From NCBI RefSeq assembly GCF_023156235.1, contig NZ_JAKZAI010000011.1:62001-126000 (forward strand): a DNA stretch of 64,000 nt. The letters run 5' to 3'. Both the position numbers and the translations under genes were made by a program. This document shows, piece by piece, positions 54,870 to 63,432 of this stretch (positions within the stretch are counted from its first letter, which is position 1; every line of letters begins with the position of its first letter). Under the pieces are notes generated by a model, which saw only the letters and a list, made by a program, of their open reading frames with translations, was not told the origin of the DNA and made no database searches. Source of the stretch: Marinobacter goseongensis (lineage in GTDB: Bacteria; Pseudomonadota; Gammaproteobacteria; Pseudomonadales; Oleiphilaceae).

Positions 54870-55629
54870 CGATAATTTGACGAAGCTGGCGGATCCCGCC
54901 AGCGCCATTGCCAGTTATCTGGACGAGTTGCTGCACACCGCAACCGATACGGCACGCGAGGCGGACGTCGAAGAGATTCGGGAAATCCAGACAGTCGCAG
55001 ATTCTCAAGAGGTGCAGGAGGTACAGGAGGCGCAGGCGGTCGAGATCGAACCTGTGGCGGTATCCCCGGCACCTGAGCCTGCTGCCAGAAAAGTGGCAGA
55101 ACCTGTGCCCAGGGCCGAGCCTTTGCCGCAGCAACCGGAGGAGCCGGCAGTGCCGCCGTCGCGCCCGGAATGGTCGGGGCAGCCGTTCGAGTGCCTGATA
55201 TTTACCGTGGCGGGCTTGCAGTTGGCGGTACCACTGATTCTGCTGGGTGCCATCCACCGTATTGACGAGAACATTAAACCGATTCCGGGCAGCCCCCGCT
55301 GGTACATGGGGATCCGTGCCGATCAGGATCAGAACCTGAGGGTGGTGGACACCGCCGAGTGGATCATGGCCGGCCGTGTGCCGCCGAACGCGCGGGAGAA
55401 CTACCGCTTTGTGATCCGGTTGGACAACAGTGAGTGGGGTCTGGCCTGTGACGATGTGGCCCAGTCGTTCACCCTGAAGCCGGACGAGGTGCGCTGGCGC
55501 ACCGCCCGCAGCAAACGCCCCTGGCTGGCGGGTACCGTTGTCAATCACATGTGCGCGTTGATTGATGTGCGCACCATGGCCGATCTGCTGGTGCGCGCCG
55601 AGCGCGAACACCACCTGGATCTGAGCTGA
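54862..55629 (+). CDS. CheW-domain protein, ParP-like
   Basis: A 255-residue protein. A short conserved N terminus (ASAIASYLDELL, about 13-24) is followed by an acidic Glu/Val/Gln/Pro-rich linker (about 40-125), and then a CheW-like domain (about 133-250, ECLIFTVAGLQLAVPLILLG). ParP links ParC to CheA/receptor arrays; this matches in architecture, place and eight-base overlap with the ParA-type gene. ATG 54862 was chosen because the CheW domain and conserved N terminus follow it. Confidence 0.85.
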   Translation: MADDNLTKLADPASAIASYLDELLHTATDTAREADVEEIREIQTVADSQEVQEVQEAQAVEIEPVAVSPAPEPAARKVAEPVPRAEPLPQQPEEPAVPPSRPEWSGQPFECLIFTVAGLQLAVPLILLGAIHRIDENIKPIPGSPRWYMGIRADQDQNLRVVDTAEWIMAGRVPPNARENYRFVIRLDNSEWGLACDDVAQSFTLKPDEVRWRTARSKRPWLAGTVVNHMCALIDVRTMADLLVRAEREHHLDLS

Positions 55630-55648
55630 CAAGACGTTACCGATTGAT

Positions 55649-55697
55649 ACCGTGCTGTGCTGGCACGGTTTGTGCCCTTAACTATAGTATTGGGCAC
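55649..55697 (+). other. Tandem hairpins between parP and cheW
   Basis: ACCGTGC (55649-55655) pairs with GCACGGT (55663-55669), and GTGCCC (55672-55677) with GGGCAC (55692-55697). They lie in the 129-base spacer before cheW and have no T-run. They may protect or separate the cheW message. Confidence 0.4.
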
Positions 55698-55758
55698 TGA
55701 TGATGATTTTTTGACGATCAGGTTGCCCGCCGGGCAGCCACAGAGGAGACATAACGCT

Positions 55759-56247
55759 ATGGCATCCCCGAGCGGACAACAACATCAGGCCCAGGACGAT
55801 CAGGTACTCCAGTACGTGACCTTCCGCCTGGATGACGAGACCTACGGCCTGAACGTCATGCAGATTCAGGAAGTACTGAGATACACGGAAATTGCCCCGG
55901 TACCGGGTGCGCCGGATTACGTGCTCGGCATCATCAACCTGCGGGGCAACGTGGTCACCGTCATCGATACCCGTCGCCGCTTCGGCCTGGCGGATTCGGA
56001 CGTGACCGACGCCACCCGGATCGTGGTGATGGAATCGGCCAACCAGGTGATGGGCATCCTGGTGGATTCCGTGGCCGAGGTGGTGTACCTGAAGTCCAGT
56101 GAGATTGAAACCGCACCGAACGTGGGTAACGAGGAAAGCGCCAAGTTTATTCAGGGCGTGTGCAATAAAGATGGCGAACTGATCATTCTGGTCGAGTTCG
56201 ACAAGATGTTGTCAAACCACGAGTGGGCTGAAATCGCGTCACTGTAA
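55759..56247 (+). CDS. cheW: Chemotaxis coupling protein CheW
   Basis: A 162-residue CheW with QYVTFRLDDETYGLNVMQIQ, the YVLGIINLRGNVVTVIDTR motif and FIQGVCNKDGELIILVEFDK. It links receptors to CheA P5. ATG 55759 follows AGAGGAGACAT; the open frame to 55657 covers the hairpin spacer and has no CheW sequence. Confidence 0.95.
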   Translation: MASPSGQQHQAQDDQVLQYVTFRLDDETYGLNVMQIQEVLRYTEIAPVPGAPDYVLGIINLRGNVVTVIDTRRRFGLADSDVTDATRIVVMESANQVMGILVDSVAEVVYLKSSEIETAPNVGNEESAKFIQGVCNKDGELIILVEFDKMLSNHEWAEIASL

Positions 56248-56248
56248 C

Positions 56249-56267
56249 CTCCGAACCTTTTTCGGAG
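56249..56267 (+). other. Stem-loop just after cheW
   Basis: CTCCGAA and TTCGGAG form a perfect 7-bp stem with loop CCTTT, two bases after the cheW stop. The 3' arm holds GGAG, the only ribosome-site-like sequence for the seven-codon mini-ORF at 56277. No T-run follows. Confidence 0.55.
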
Positions 56268-56275
56268 CAGGCCGG

Positions 56276-56323
56276 CATGATGAACGCTCCCGTGGCTTAA
56301 CCTAGCTGAGGACGTTCATCATG
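56276..56323 (+). repeat. 11-bp inverted repeat enclosing the DUF2802 start codon
   Basis: CATGATGAACG (56276-56286) and CGTTCATCATG (56313-56323) are perfect reverse complements separated by 26 bases. The right arm contains the ATG of the DUF2802 gene, and its ribosome site (GAGG) lies in the loop next to the arm. The RNA hairpin could hide the start. Confidence 0.7.
56277..56300 (+). CDS. Seven-codon leader ORF (MMNAPVA) before the DUF2802 gene
   Basis: ATG ATG AAC GCT CCC GTG GCT TAA, with GGAG nine bases upstream. It lies in the left arm and loop of the inverted repeat that covers the DUF2802 start. It may be a regulatory leader or chance; listed because of its position. Confidence 0.25.
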   Translation: MMNAPVA

Positions 56324-56713
56324 TTTGCAGAATACGCTTCCCTGATCCCCTGGATTATGACCACCGTCGTTATTGCGCTGCTGGCCGCTCAGGGTATCCT
56401 GTCGCGTCGTGAGCTTCGCCGCCTGCGCAGTCAGCTCAAGCAGCGGTGCGACACCCTCGGTCGCGAACTCCACGCGACCACCAGCGGCAGCATGGGCGTG
56501 GGCCAGCGCTTGGTGACCTGTGAGCGTCAGCTGCACGAACTGCGCGGCGCGCTGGACGAGATGCGCCAGAACGATCCCCTGAGAATTTCTTACGACGAAG
56601 CATCACGCCTGGTTGATCTCGGCGCGGATATCGACGATCTTATGAACACGTGCGGTATTTCCCGTCCCGAAGCCGAGCTGGTCTCTGCTCTTCGCAAGCG
56701 ACAGGCTGCCTGA
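56321..56713 (+). CDS. DUF2802 membrane-anchored protein
   Basis: A 130-residue protein with one N-terminal membrane helix (about 8-26, LIPWIMTTVVIALLAAQGIL), a coiled coil (about 28-75) and a C-terminal helix-turn-helix-like end (YDEASRLVDLGADIDDLMNTCGI then SRPEAELVSAL). Genes of this DUF2802 type follow cheW in pseudomonads; function unknown. The start codon is inside an 11-bp inverted repeat. It meets the minus-strand flhB-like gene after 17 bases. Confidence 0.82.
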   Translation: MFAEYASLIPWIMTTVVIALLAAQGILSRRELRRLRSQLKQRCDTLGRELHATTSGSMGVGQRLVTCERQLHELRGALDEMRQNDPLRISYDEASRLVDLGADIDDLMNTCGISRPEAELVSALRKRQAA

Positions 56714-56730
56714 ACACCGAAAACCTGTGA

Positions 56731-57033
56731 TCAGTCCGACGCTGGATTGCCGGCGTCCTCGGGCGTCTTACCCTGCAGGTTGAAGGCAAAGGCCAGAATT
56801 TCCGCGATGATCTGGTACAGGGTTTCCGGTATCTCCTCGTTCAGGTCGAGGCGCGCCAGAATGCTGGCCAGTTCGGGGTTTTCGTAGAGCGGCACGTTGT
56901 GTTCCCGGGCAATCCGGATGATTTCCTCGGCCAGCTCATGGGTGCCGGTGGCGGCAATAGTGGGTGCGGTCTTGCCGTCATACTTCAGCGCTACCGCCGC
57001 ATTGGCGGCCTGTTTGTGCTTGTCTTCTGTCAT
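56731..57033 (-). CDS. Stand-alone FlhB C-terminal domain (FlhX-like)
   Basis: A 100-residue soluble protein aligning with the part of FlhB after its NPTH cleavage point: AVALKYDGKTAPTIAATG here against AVALKYDQKSMAAPIVVAKG in the FlhB of this window, then AEEIIRIAREHNVPLYENPEL and EIPETLYQIIAEILAFAF. It has no membrane segments and no NPTH, so it resembles an already cleaved FlhB C fragment. In Helicobacter a similar FlhX can replace that fragment. The start at 57033 overlaps the end of the FliK-like gene by four bases, giving a FliK2-FlhB-C pair. Confidence 0.88.
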   Translation of the reverse strand: MTEDKHKQAANAAVALKYDGKTAPTIAATGTHELAEEIIRIAREHNVPLYENPELASILARLDLNEEIPETLYQIIAEILAFAFNLQGKTPEDAGNPASD

Positions 57034-58376
57034 GCTCGGGTATCCACTAAACGGTGTTCCAGTCGCGTGGTAGCGCCCTTGGGGTTGCCCCGGCGACACT
57101 CCAGGTCGGTGACCTCCAGGCCCAGTTCCGACAGGCTCTGGCGTAACGAGGGCAGCGACTGTTGCACGTGGGCCAGAGTGGCCTGCTTCTCGGCCCACAC
57201 TCTGGCAGACACCTGTTGCTGGCGCAGTGCCACATCAAAGTGAACCGGGCCCGCATCGTCCAGATCCATGGCCAGAGACAGCCGCCACTCGGCAATGCCG
57301 GCGGCGCGTTTGGTGCCAGCACTGCCTTCATCCTGACGTTCGTGTTCGATTCGCAACTGGGCAAGCCGGGGCTCGTTCTGTGGTGTTACCCAGGGCAGCT
57401 CCAGCAACAGCGTTGTCGTCGGCGCCGGTGCGTCTGCCGTGGTGCGAGTGGACAATACCTGGCTGTGCAACTGGTTTACTGTGATCCGGTTCAGCATGCC
57501 GGCCAGCAGGCGCAGCATCTGGCCCACCGTTGCCGGCTCGGTGGCGCTCTGTGGCGGCGGCGGGGCCAGTGCGTTGGGAAATTGCAGCGGGGCCTGAATC
57601 AGCGCGGGAGTTGCCAGGGGTGTCAGCCGGTTGAACTGTTCCGGGCCATTGCCCTGTTGCGTCAGCAGGGTGGTGATGATGCGGGCCAGGGCCAGCTTCA
57701 GGTCCGGAAGTGCAGGATCGCGGGACTGGGCCAGTCGCGCTTCTGCGAACAGCCCACTTTCGGCGATCCACTGGCGCACCTGCTGGCCGGCTTCGTTGCT
57801 GGTACCCGGGGTGGCGAGATTGGTGCTGACCGGCAGGCGACTGAGCAGTTGCTCAATCGCCTGGCGCACCGGGGCGGGCAGGGGTTGTGGCTTTAGCGCC
57901 GAGGGCGGCGCGCTGCCGCCGGCGTCCGGGCGCATGCCCTGTGCCAGACTGGCGAGGATTCGCACCAGCCCGGCGTCGATGCTTTGCTGCCAGGGCAGCC
58001 GTTGCGCAAGCGCACGGGCGATGCCGGCTTCCTGGGCCGGTGCCAGTTTGCCCAGCAACTGCAGCTCATTTCCGGCCCGCATGATCTTCACCCAGTCACC
58101 GGGCTCCAGCGCGGTCTCCCCCACCGCCGCCTGTACGGGTAGGGTACGCCCTCGTACCTCCAGCAACAGTTGCGCCCCGGCACCGGGCTGGCGGTTTATC
58201 ACCTCGGCAACACGGGCAAGCAGTGTTTCCCGGTTCGCCACCTTCAACTGGTCCAGCTGCTGGCGTGCAGACACAGCCGTCGTCGTTTGTTGGGGCTCAC
58301 GGCCAGCGGTCGACGCCAGCGGTCGGGGCTGGTCGCCGGTTGGCGGTGGTGTGGGGTTACCGTTTGGTAATTTCAT
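57030..58376 (-). CDS. Second FliK-like hook-length control family protein
   Basis: About 448 residues. The C-terminal FliK/Flg_hook domain is visible near WRLSLAMDLDDAGPVHFDVA and LRQSLSELGLEVTDLECR; the rest is Pro/Gln/Ala-rich with a folded segment near 50-130. Another FliK is at 32570-33811 and has the promoter and position of the true hook ruler. This one is next to the FlhB-C gene, so the two may interact as FliK and FlhB do. I start at ATG 58376; a TTG at 58400 is the alternative, and neither has a clear ribosome site. Confidence 0.78.
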   Translation of the reverse strand: MKLPNGNPTPPPTGDQPRPLASTAGREPQQTTTAVSARQQLDQLKVANRETLLARVAEVINRQPGAGAQLLLEVRGRTLPVQAAVGETALEPGDWVKIMRAGNELQLLGKLAPAQEAGIARALAQRLPWQQSIDAGLVRILASLAQGMRPDAGGSAPPSALKPQPLPAPVRQAIEQLLSRLPVSTNLATPGTSNEAGQQVRQWIAESGLFAEARLAQSRDPALPDLKLALARIITTLLTQQGNGPEQFNRLTPLATPALIQAPLQFPNALAPPPPQSATEPATVGQMLRLLAGMLNRITVNQLHSQVLSTRTTADAPAPTTTLLLELPWVTPQNEPRLAQLRIEHERQDEGSAGTKRAAGIAEWRLSLAMDLDDAGPVHFDVALRQQQVSARVWAEKQATLAHVQQSLPSLRQSLSELGLEVTDLECRRGNPKGATTRLEHRLVDTRA

Positions 58377-58423
58377 CTGTATCGATTTGATTCCGGACAA
58401 GAGTATTCAAGGCACGGTTTCGT

Positions 58424-58429
58424 TATAAT
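58424..58429 (+). promoter_or_regulatory. Possible -10 element of the ccm operon
   Basis: A perfect TATAAT 131 bases before ccmA in the gap divergent from the FliK-like gene. No good -35 hexamer is at 16-18 bases, so the promoter is uncertain. Confidence 0.35.
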
Positions 58430-58560
58430 ACGCCGCGCCGGTAACCATTGCCTGCCTGAAACCTCTGTTTTCCCTCAACCCGTTGATGATGAGGAAGCAG
58501 AATCGAATGTTTGCAACGACGGATCTCCGCGACCCGTGTTGTGCAAAATCTGGGGCCCTG

Positions 58561-59193
58561 ATGTCTGAGCCGTTGTTACAGGCCATGAATCTGCAGTGTG
58601 AGCGTGACGACCGGATACTGTTCCGGGATCTCTGTTTCTCCATACTGCCCGGTACCCTGACCCGTGTCGAGGGCCCCAACGGTTCCGGTAAAACGACCCT
58701 GTTGCGGATTTTGGCGGGCCTGAACGACGCCTGGTCCGGAGACCTGCACTGGCTCGGCGAGCCCCGTGCACACCGGCGTGAAGAATTTCTCCATAACATG
58801 CTCTACGTCGGCCACCGGCCGGGCATCAAGCCGCTGTTGACACCGCTCGAGAACCTGCGGGCGCTGATGGCCGGACGAAAAACCGTGAGTGACGCCGTGC
58901 TGATGCAGGCACTGGCCGGTACCGGCCTGTACGGCTTTGAGGATGTGCCCTGTCGCCGGCTGTCGGCCGGCCAGCAACGCCGGGTAGCGCTGGCGCGGCT
59001 GCTGATTGCCGACGAGCCATTGTGGATTCTCGATGAAGTGTTCACAGCGATTGATATGGACGGCGTGGAAGCGCTTGAGAGCCTGCTGGTGCAACGGGCT
59101 CAAGAGGGCGGCGCAATCGTGGTGACCACGCACCATGACCTCCGGTTGCCCTCGATGCAGCGGATATCCCTGGGGGGTGGCGATGGCTTCTGA
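58561..59193 (+). CDS. ccmA: Cytochrome c maturation ABC ATPase CcmA
   Basis: A 210-residue ABC ATPase: Walker A GPNGSGKTT (38-46), signature LSAGQQRRVALARLL and Walker B LWILDEVFTAID. With CcmB and CcmC it frees heme-loaded CcmE. I use ATG 58561 (MSEPLLQ), preceded by CTGGGGCC; the 26 codons before it are not family-like. The ccm genes follow the che cluster in pseudomonads too. Confidence 0.95.
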   Translation: MSEPLLQAMNLQCERDDRILFRDLCFSILPGTLTRVEGPNGSGKTTLLRILAGLNDAWSGDLHWLGEPRAHRREEFLHNMLYVGHRPGIKPLLTPLENLRALMAGRKTVSDAVLMQALAGTGLYGFEDVPCRRLSAGQQRRVALARLLIADEPLWILDEVFTAIDMDGVEALESLLVQRAQEGGAIVVTTHHDLRLPSMQRISLGGGDGF

Positions 59194-59908
59194 TGCTCGC
59201 GTGCGCCTGCGTCTGGCCCATGAGGCGATCGGCGTGCTCCCCGCGATGAAAGCCGTTTTCCTGAGGGATCTCAAGACCGCTTTCCGTCAGCGCCAGGATC
59301 TGCTGAATCCGCTGCTGTTTTTTGTCATGGTCGTGTCGCTGTTTCCGCTCGGGGTCAGTCCGGAAGTGTCATTTCTCCAGCAGGCCGGTAGCGGTATCCT
59401 GTGGGTGGCAGCGTTACTCTCGGTGTTGCTGTCTCTGGATCACCTGTTCCGCCACGATTTTGACGACGGCACGCTGGAGCAACTGGTATTGCAGCCGCAG
59501 CCACTGTTCCTGTTGGTGCTGGCTAAAACTCTGGCGCACTGGGTGCTGACCGGACTGCCGCTGGTGTTGCTGGCGCCTCTTCTCGGGGTGATGGTACATC
59601 TGGACGGGAACTCTATTGCGGTTTTATGTCTAACGCTGCTGATCGGTACGCCGGTGCTGAGCCTGATCGGGGCCATCGGTGCCGCGCTCACCCTGGGTTT
59701 GAGGTCGGCCGGCGTGCTCTTGTCTCTGCTGATTATTCCGCTGTACATTCCCGTGCTTATTTTCGGCACTGGCACGGTGGCAGCGGCGACGGACGGCGCG
59801 CCGGTGGGCGGTTACATGGCGCTGCTGGGAGCATTTCTGGTGCTCGCTCTGACGCTGGCTCCGTTCGCCTCGGCGGCGGCATTGCGAATCAGTCTGTCAA
59901 ACAGTTAA
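59183..59908 (+). CDS. ccmB: Cytochrome c maturation membrane protein CcmB
   Basis: Six predicted membrane helices; FLRDLKTAFRQRQDLLNPLLFF opens the family domain and LGVSPEV follows. The ATG at 59183 overlaps the ccmA end and has GGGGGG ahead, giving 241 residues. An internal ATG at 59246 would give 220, the usual CcmB length, so the true start is open. It is the permease of the CcmABCD complex. Confidence 0.93.
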   Translation: MASDARVRLRLAHEAIGVLPAMKAVFLRDLKTAFRQRQDLLNPLLFFVMVVSLFPLGVSPEVSFLQQAGSGILWVAALLSVLLSLDHLFRHDFDDGTLEQLVLQPQPLFLLVLAKTLAHWVLTGLPLVLLAPLLGVMVHLDGNSIAVLCLTLLIGTPVLSLIGAIGAALTLGLRSAGVLLSLLIIPLYIPVLIFGTGTVAAATDGAPVGGYMALLGAFLVLALTLAPFASAAALRISLSNS

Positions 59909-59923
59909 AAAAGGTATCACCGG

Positions 59924-60667
59924 ATGTGGCAATTCTTTCACAAGCTGGGCTCGCCAAAGTGGTTCTTCGGTATTGCGACCAGGCTGATGCCCTGGCTGCT
60001 GTGGGGCGGGGCGTTGCTGTTGTTTGCCGGCCTGGTGTGGGGGCTGGCGTTTGCCCCTAAGGATTACCTGCAGGGGAACAGCTACCGGATTATCTTCATC
60101 CACGTGCCATCCGCCTTTCTGGCCCAATCCGTATACGTCATGATGGCGTCGGCGGCGCTGGTCACTCTGGTCTGGCGGATGAAGCTGGCGGACGTGTTTG
60201 TCAAAGCGGCGGCGCCGGTCGGTGCGGTGCTCACGTTCCTGGCTCTGTTTACCGGAGCGGTCTGGGGCAAGCCCACCTGGGGCACCTGGTGGATCTGGGA
60301 CGCACGGTTGACGTCCATGCTGATTCTGTTGTTTCTGTATTTCGGTGTCATCGCCCTGGGCGCGGCGATTTCCGATGAGAAATCCTCGGCGCGGGCGGTG
60401 GCGGTTCTGGTGCTGGTGGGGGTGGTGAATATACCTATCATCAAGTATTCCGTGGAGTGGTGGAATACGCTGCACCAGCCCGCCACGTTCAAGCTGACGG
60501 AAAAGCCCTCCATGCCCATGGAAATGTGGGTGCCTCTTTTACTGTCGGTGCTGGGGCTTTATCTGATTTTTGGCTGGTTTGCCTGCCTGCGCATGCAAAC
60601 GGAAATACTCATTCGCGAACGCCGTACCCGCTGGGTTAAAGAGCTGGTTCAGGCGGAGGGTAACTGA
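59924..60667 (+). CDS. ccmC: Cytochrome c maturation heme-handling protein CcmC
   Basis: A 247-residue, six-helix protein with the Trp-rich heme motif [12 protein letters not shown] and flanking histidines, one in [13 protein letters not shown]. It loads heme onto CcmE. It starts 15 bases after ccmB and ends four bases before ccmD. Confidence 0.96.
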   Translation: MWQFFHKLGSPKWFFGIATRLMPWLLWGGALLLFAGLVWGLAFAPKDYLQGNSYRIIFIHVPSAFLAQSVYVMMASAALVTLVWRMKLADVFVKAAAPVGAVLTFLALFTGAVWGKPTWGTWWIWDARLTSMLILLFLYFGVIALGAAISDEKSSARAVAVLVLVGVVNIPIIKYSVEWWNTLHQPATFKLTEKPSMPMEMWVPLLLSVLGLYLIFGWFACLRMQTEILIRERRTRWVKELVQAEGN

Positions 60668-60671
60668 TCAC

Positions 60672-60911
60672 ATGGCGTTTGATTCTCTGACTGCGCTTAT
60701 CGTCATGGAAGGCCACGGTCCCTATGTCTGGACCTGTTATGGTGTGTTCTTTTTGTTGCTGGGGGCGCTGGTTTACTGGTCACTGCTGCAGCGCCGCCGG
60801 GTGGTGTCTGCCCAGCGCCGCGACATGGCCCGCGCTGCGGCTGGTCAGTCTGCTACCCCCCAGGCCGCGGTTGGCGCAAGCTTCAACCGGGTTCACGAAT
60901 CTCAAGACTGA
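60672..60911 (+). CDS. ccmD: Cytochrome c maturation protein CcmD
   Basis: A 79-residue, single-helix protein (helix about 20-40, [19 protein letters not shown]). It helps release heme-CcmE from CcmC. The start at 60672 was taken as the first ATG after the ccmC stop with GGAGGGTAAC upstream. Slightly longer than the enteric protein. Confidence 0.9.
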   Translation: MAFDSLTALIVMEGHGPYVWTCYGVFFLLLGALVYWSLLQRRRVVSAQRRDMARAAAGQSATPQAAVGASFNRVHESQD

Positions 60912-60925
60912 ACGGCAGGAAACCG

Positions 60926-61399
60926 ATGCATCCGATTCGAAGAAAACGACTGACCATTGTGCTGTTTCTACTGGCAGGGATTGCCGTTGCTGTCGGGCTG
61001 ACGACCTATGCCCTGCGCCAGAATATCAACCTGTTCTACGACCCCAGCCAGATCGCGGCCGGTGAAGCGCCGCTGGATGTCAGAATCCGAGCCGGCGGTA
61101 TGGTCGAGGAAGGATCGGTGCTGCGGGACCCGGAGAGCCTGAAGGTGGAGTTCAAGGTCACCGATTTCAATGCGTCCGTGCTGGTGGAATACACCGGCAT
61201 TCTGCCGGACTTGTTTGCCGAAGGGCAGGGGGTCGTCGCCATGGGCCGGATGGCCGACAATGGCCGGTTTGTGGCCGATCAGGTGCTGGCGAAACACGAC
61301 GAGAATTACATGCCACCGGAAGTGGCCGAAGCCCTGGAAAGAGCCTCGGCGGCAAAGCTCAAGGCCGGTGACAGCAGTAGCGCAGACACGGCCTACTGA
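60926..61399 (+). CDS. ccmE: Periplasmic heme chaperone CcmE
   Basis: A 157-residue protein anchored by one N-terminal helix (about 9-30). The heme-binding motif is [12 protein letters not shown], with His124 forming the covalent heme bond and Tyr128 as ligand. It carries heme from CcmC to CcmF. Normal length. Confidence 0.96.
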   Translation: MHPIRRKRLTIVLFLLAGIAVAVGLTTYALRQNINLFYDPSQIAAGEAPLDVRIRAGGMVEEGSVLRDPESLKVEFKVTDFNASVLVEYTGILPDLFAEGQGVVAMGRMADNGRFVADQVLAKHDENYMPPEVAEALERASAAKLKAGDSSSADTAY

Positions 61400-61434
61400 G
61401 ACGATTTCTATTTGCTGACGTTGGGAGAGGTCTG

Positions 61435-63432
61435 ATGTATCCGGAACTCGGACAGTTTGCGCTGATACTTGCGCTACTACTTGCTGTGCTTCTTTCTGTG
61501 GTCCCGCTGGCGGGCTCGGTAACCGGCCGGGATAATCTGCAGGCGTTTGCACGCCCGCTCTCGGCCGGCTTGTTCGTGTTCGTCGCCATTGCCTTCGCGA
61601 TTCTCACCTACGCCTTCCTGATTGATGACTTCTCCGTGGCCTATGTCGCCAATAACAGCAACAGTATGCTGCCCTGGTACTATAAGTTCAGTGCGGTCTG
61701 GGGCGGCCATGAAGGCTCACTGTTGCTGTGGATTCTGATGCTGGCAGGCTGGACGCTCGCCGTCGCGGTGTTCAGCCGCCGCTTGCCCTCGGTGATGATT
61801 GCCCAGGTACTGGCGGTGATGGGCATGATCACCGTGGGTTTCCTGTTGTTCACCATCCTGACGTCCAACCCGTTTGACCGGATGCTGCCGAACGTGCCGG
61901 CAGACGGCAACGACCTGAATCCGCTGCTGCAGGATTTCGGGCTGATCGTCCACCCGCCGATGCTGTACATGGGGTATGTGGGCTTCTCGGTTGCCTTTGC
62001 ATTCGCCATCGCCGCGCTGATCAATGGCAAGCTGGATGCGGCCTGGGCTCGCTGGTCGCGCCCCTGGACCACGGTGGCCTGGGCCTTTCTGTCGCTGGGC
62101 ATTGCTCTCGGCAGCTGGTGGGCTTATTACGAGCTTGGCTGGGGCGGCTGGTGGTTCTGGGATCCGGTTGAAAACGCCTCGTTGCTGCCCTGGCTGTCGG
62201 GCACTGCACTGATGCATTCGCTTGCAGTGACGGAAAAACGCGGTGTGTTCAAGAGCTGGACGGTACTGCTGGCCATCGTCACCTTCTCGCTGAGCCTGCT
62301 GGGCACCTTCCTGGTCCGCTCCGGTGTACTGACCTCGGTGCATGCGTTTGCTTCCGACCCTGAGCGCGGTACTTTCCTGCTGGCGCTGCTGGCCATCACC
62401 ATTGTATCGAGCCTGATGCTTTACGCGGTTCGTGCCCCGGTCGTGCATGTCCGTTCCCGCTACGGCTCGATGTCGCGGGAGATTTTTCTGCTGTTAAACA
62501 ACGTGCTGCTGGTGGCTGCCACACTGCTGGTTCTGATCGGAACCCTGTACCCGCTGGTGCTGGATTACCTGGACATGGGGCGGTTGTCCATCGGTGAGCC
62601 ATTCTTCAATCTCACCTTCAGCCCGCTGGCCGTGGCGACCGGATTGCTGATGGGCGCCGGAGTGTTCTCGCGCTGGAAGAAAACCGACGGGGGCTGGCTG
62701 GGTCGTAAATTGTTGTGGCCGCTGGCGGTCAGCCTGCTGGTAACCACCGTTTTGATGGTGGTCTATGGTGGATTCAAGCCCTGGGCCTTCATGGGCTGTT
62801 TCGCAGCGGTGTGGGTATCGGTCGCGACCCTCTGGGATTTGTGGGACAAATCGGCGTCGAGAAAAGGGCGGCTGTATGGCCTCAAGCGCCAGTCCCGGAG
62901 CTATTACGGCATGGTGCTGGGGCATCTGGGCATGGCCATCACCATGGCCGGTGCCACCGTAGTTTCCAATTACGGGATCGAACGTGATGTGCGCATGAGT
63001 CCGGGTGACACCGCGATGGTGGGGGATTACCAGGTCGAGTTTATCGAGATCGGGGATCGCCAGGGCCGCAATTTTTCCGCCCAGTATGGCACTTTTGTAG
63101 TGTCGATGGACGGAGATGCTGTCTCGATCCTGCATCCGGAAAAACGCCAGTACCTCGTGCAGCGCAGCGTCATGACCGAGGCAGGCATTGACGCCGGACT
63201 GTTCCGCGATGTGTTTGTCGCGGTCGGTGAGCGCATCAGCGACGACGCCTGGGCGATCCGGCTGCAATACAAGCCGCTGGTGCGCTGGCTGTGGTTGGGT
63301 TCGATTTTCATGGCCGCCGGCGGCTTCCTGGCCATCGCGGACCGGCGCTATCGTGTCCGCGACAAGGCTACTGAGAAGCGCGCCGCCACTACGCCCGAGC
63401 CCCGGGGCGACGCGGCGGAGGCGCTGTCATGA
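61435..63432 (+). CDS. ccmF: Cytochrome c heme lyase subunit CcmF
   Basis: A 665-residue, many-helix protein with the Trp-rich motif GGWWFWDPVENASLLPWL, LLWILMLAGWT near the start, and HPPMLYMGYVGFSVAFAFAI. It joins heme to apocytochrome CXXCH. The stop overlaps ccmG by four bases. Confidence 0.97.
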   Translation: MYPELGQFALILALLLAVLLSVVPLAGSVTGRDNLQAFARPLSAGLFVFVAIAFAILTYAFLIDDFSVAYVANNSNSMLPWYYKFSAVWGGHEGSLLLWILMLAGWTLAVAVFSRRLPSVMIAQVLAVMGMITVGFLLFTILTSNPFDRMLPNVPADGNDLNPLLQDFGLIVHPPMLYMGYVGFSVAFAFAIAALINGKLDAAWARWSRPWTTVAWAFLSLGIALGSWWAYYELGWGGWWFWDPVENASLLPWLSGTALMHSLAVTEKRGVFKSWTVLLAIVTFSLSLLGTFLVRSGVLTSVHAFASDPERGTFLLALLAITIVSSLMLYAVRAPVVHVRSRYGSMSREIFLLLNNVLLVAATLLVLIGTLYPLVLDYLDMGRLSIGEPFFNLTFSPLAVATGLLMGAGVFSRWKKTDGGWLGRKLLWPLAVSLLVTTVLMVVYGGFKPWAFMGCFAAVWVSVATLWDLWDKSASRKGRLYGLKRQSRSYYGMVLGHLGMAITMAGATVVSNYGIERDVRMSPGDTAMVGDYQVEFIEIGDRQGRNFSAQYGTFVVSMDGDAVSILHPEKRQYLVQRSVMTEAGIDAGLFRDVFVAVGERISDDAWAIRLQYKPLVRWLWLGSIFMAAGGFLAIADRRYRVRDKATEKRAATTPEPRGDAAEALS

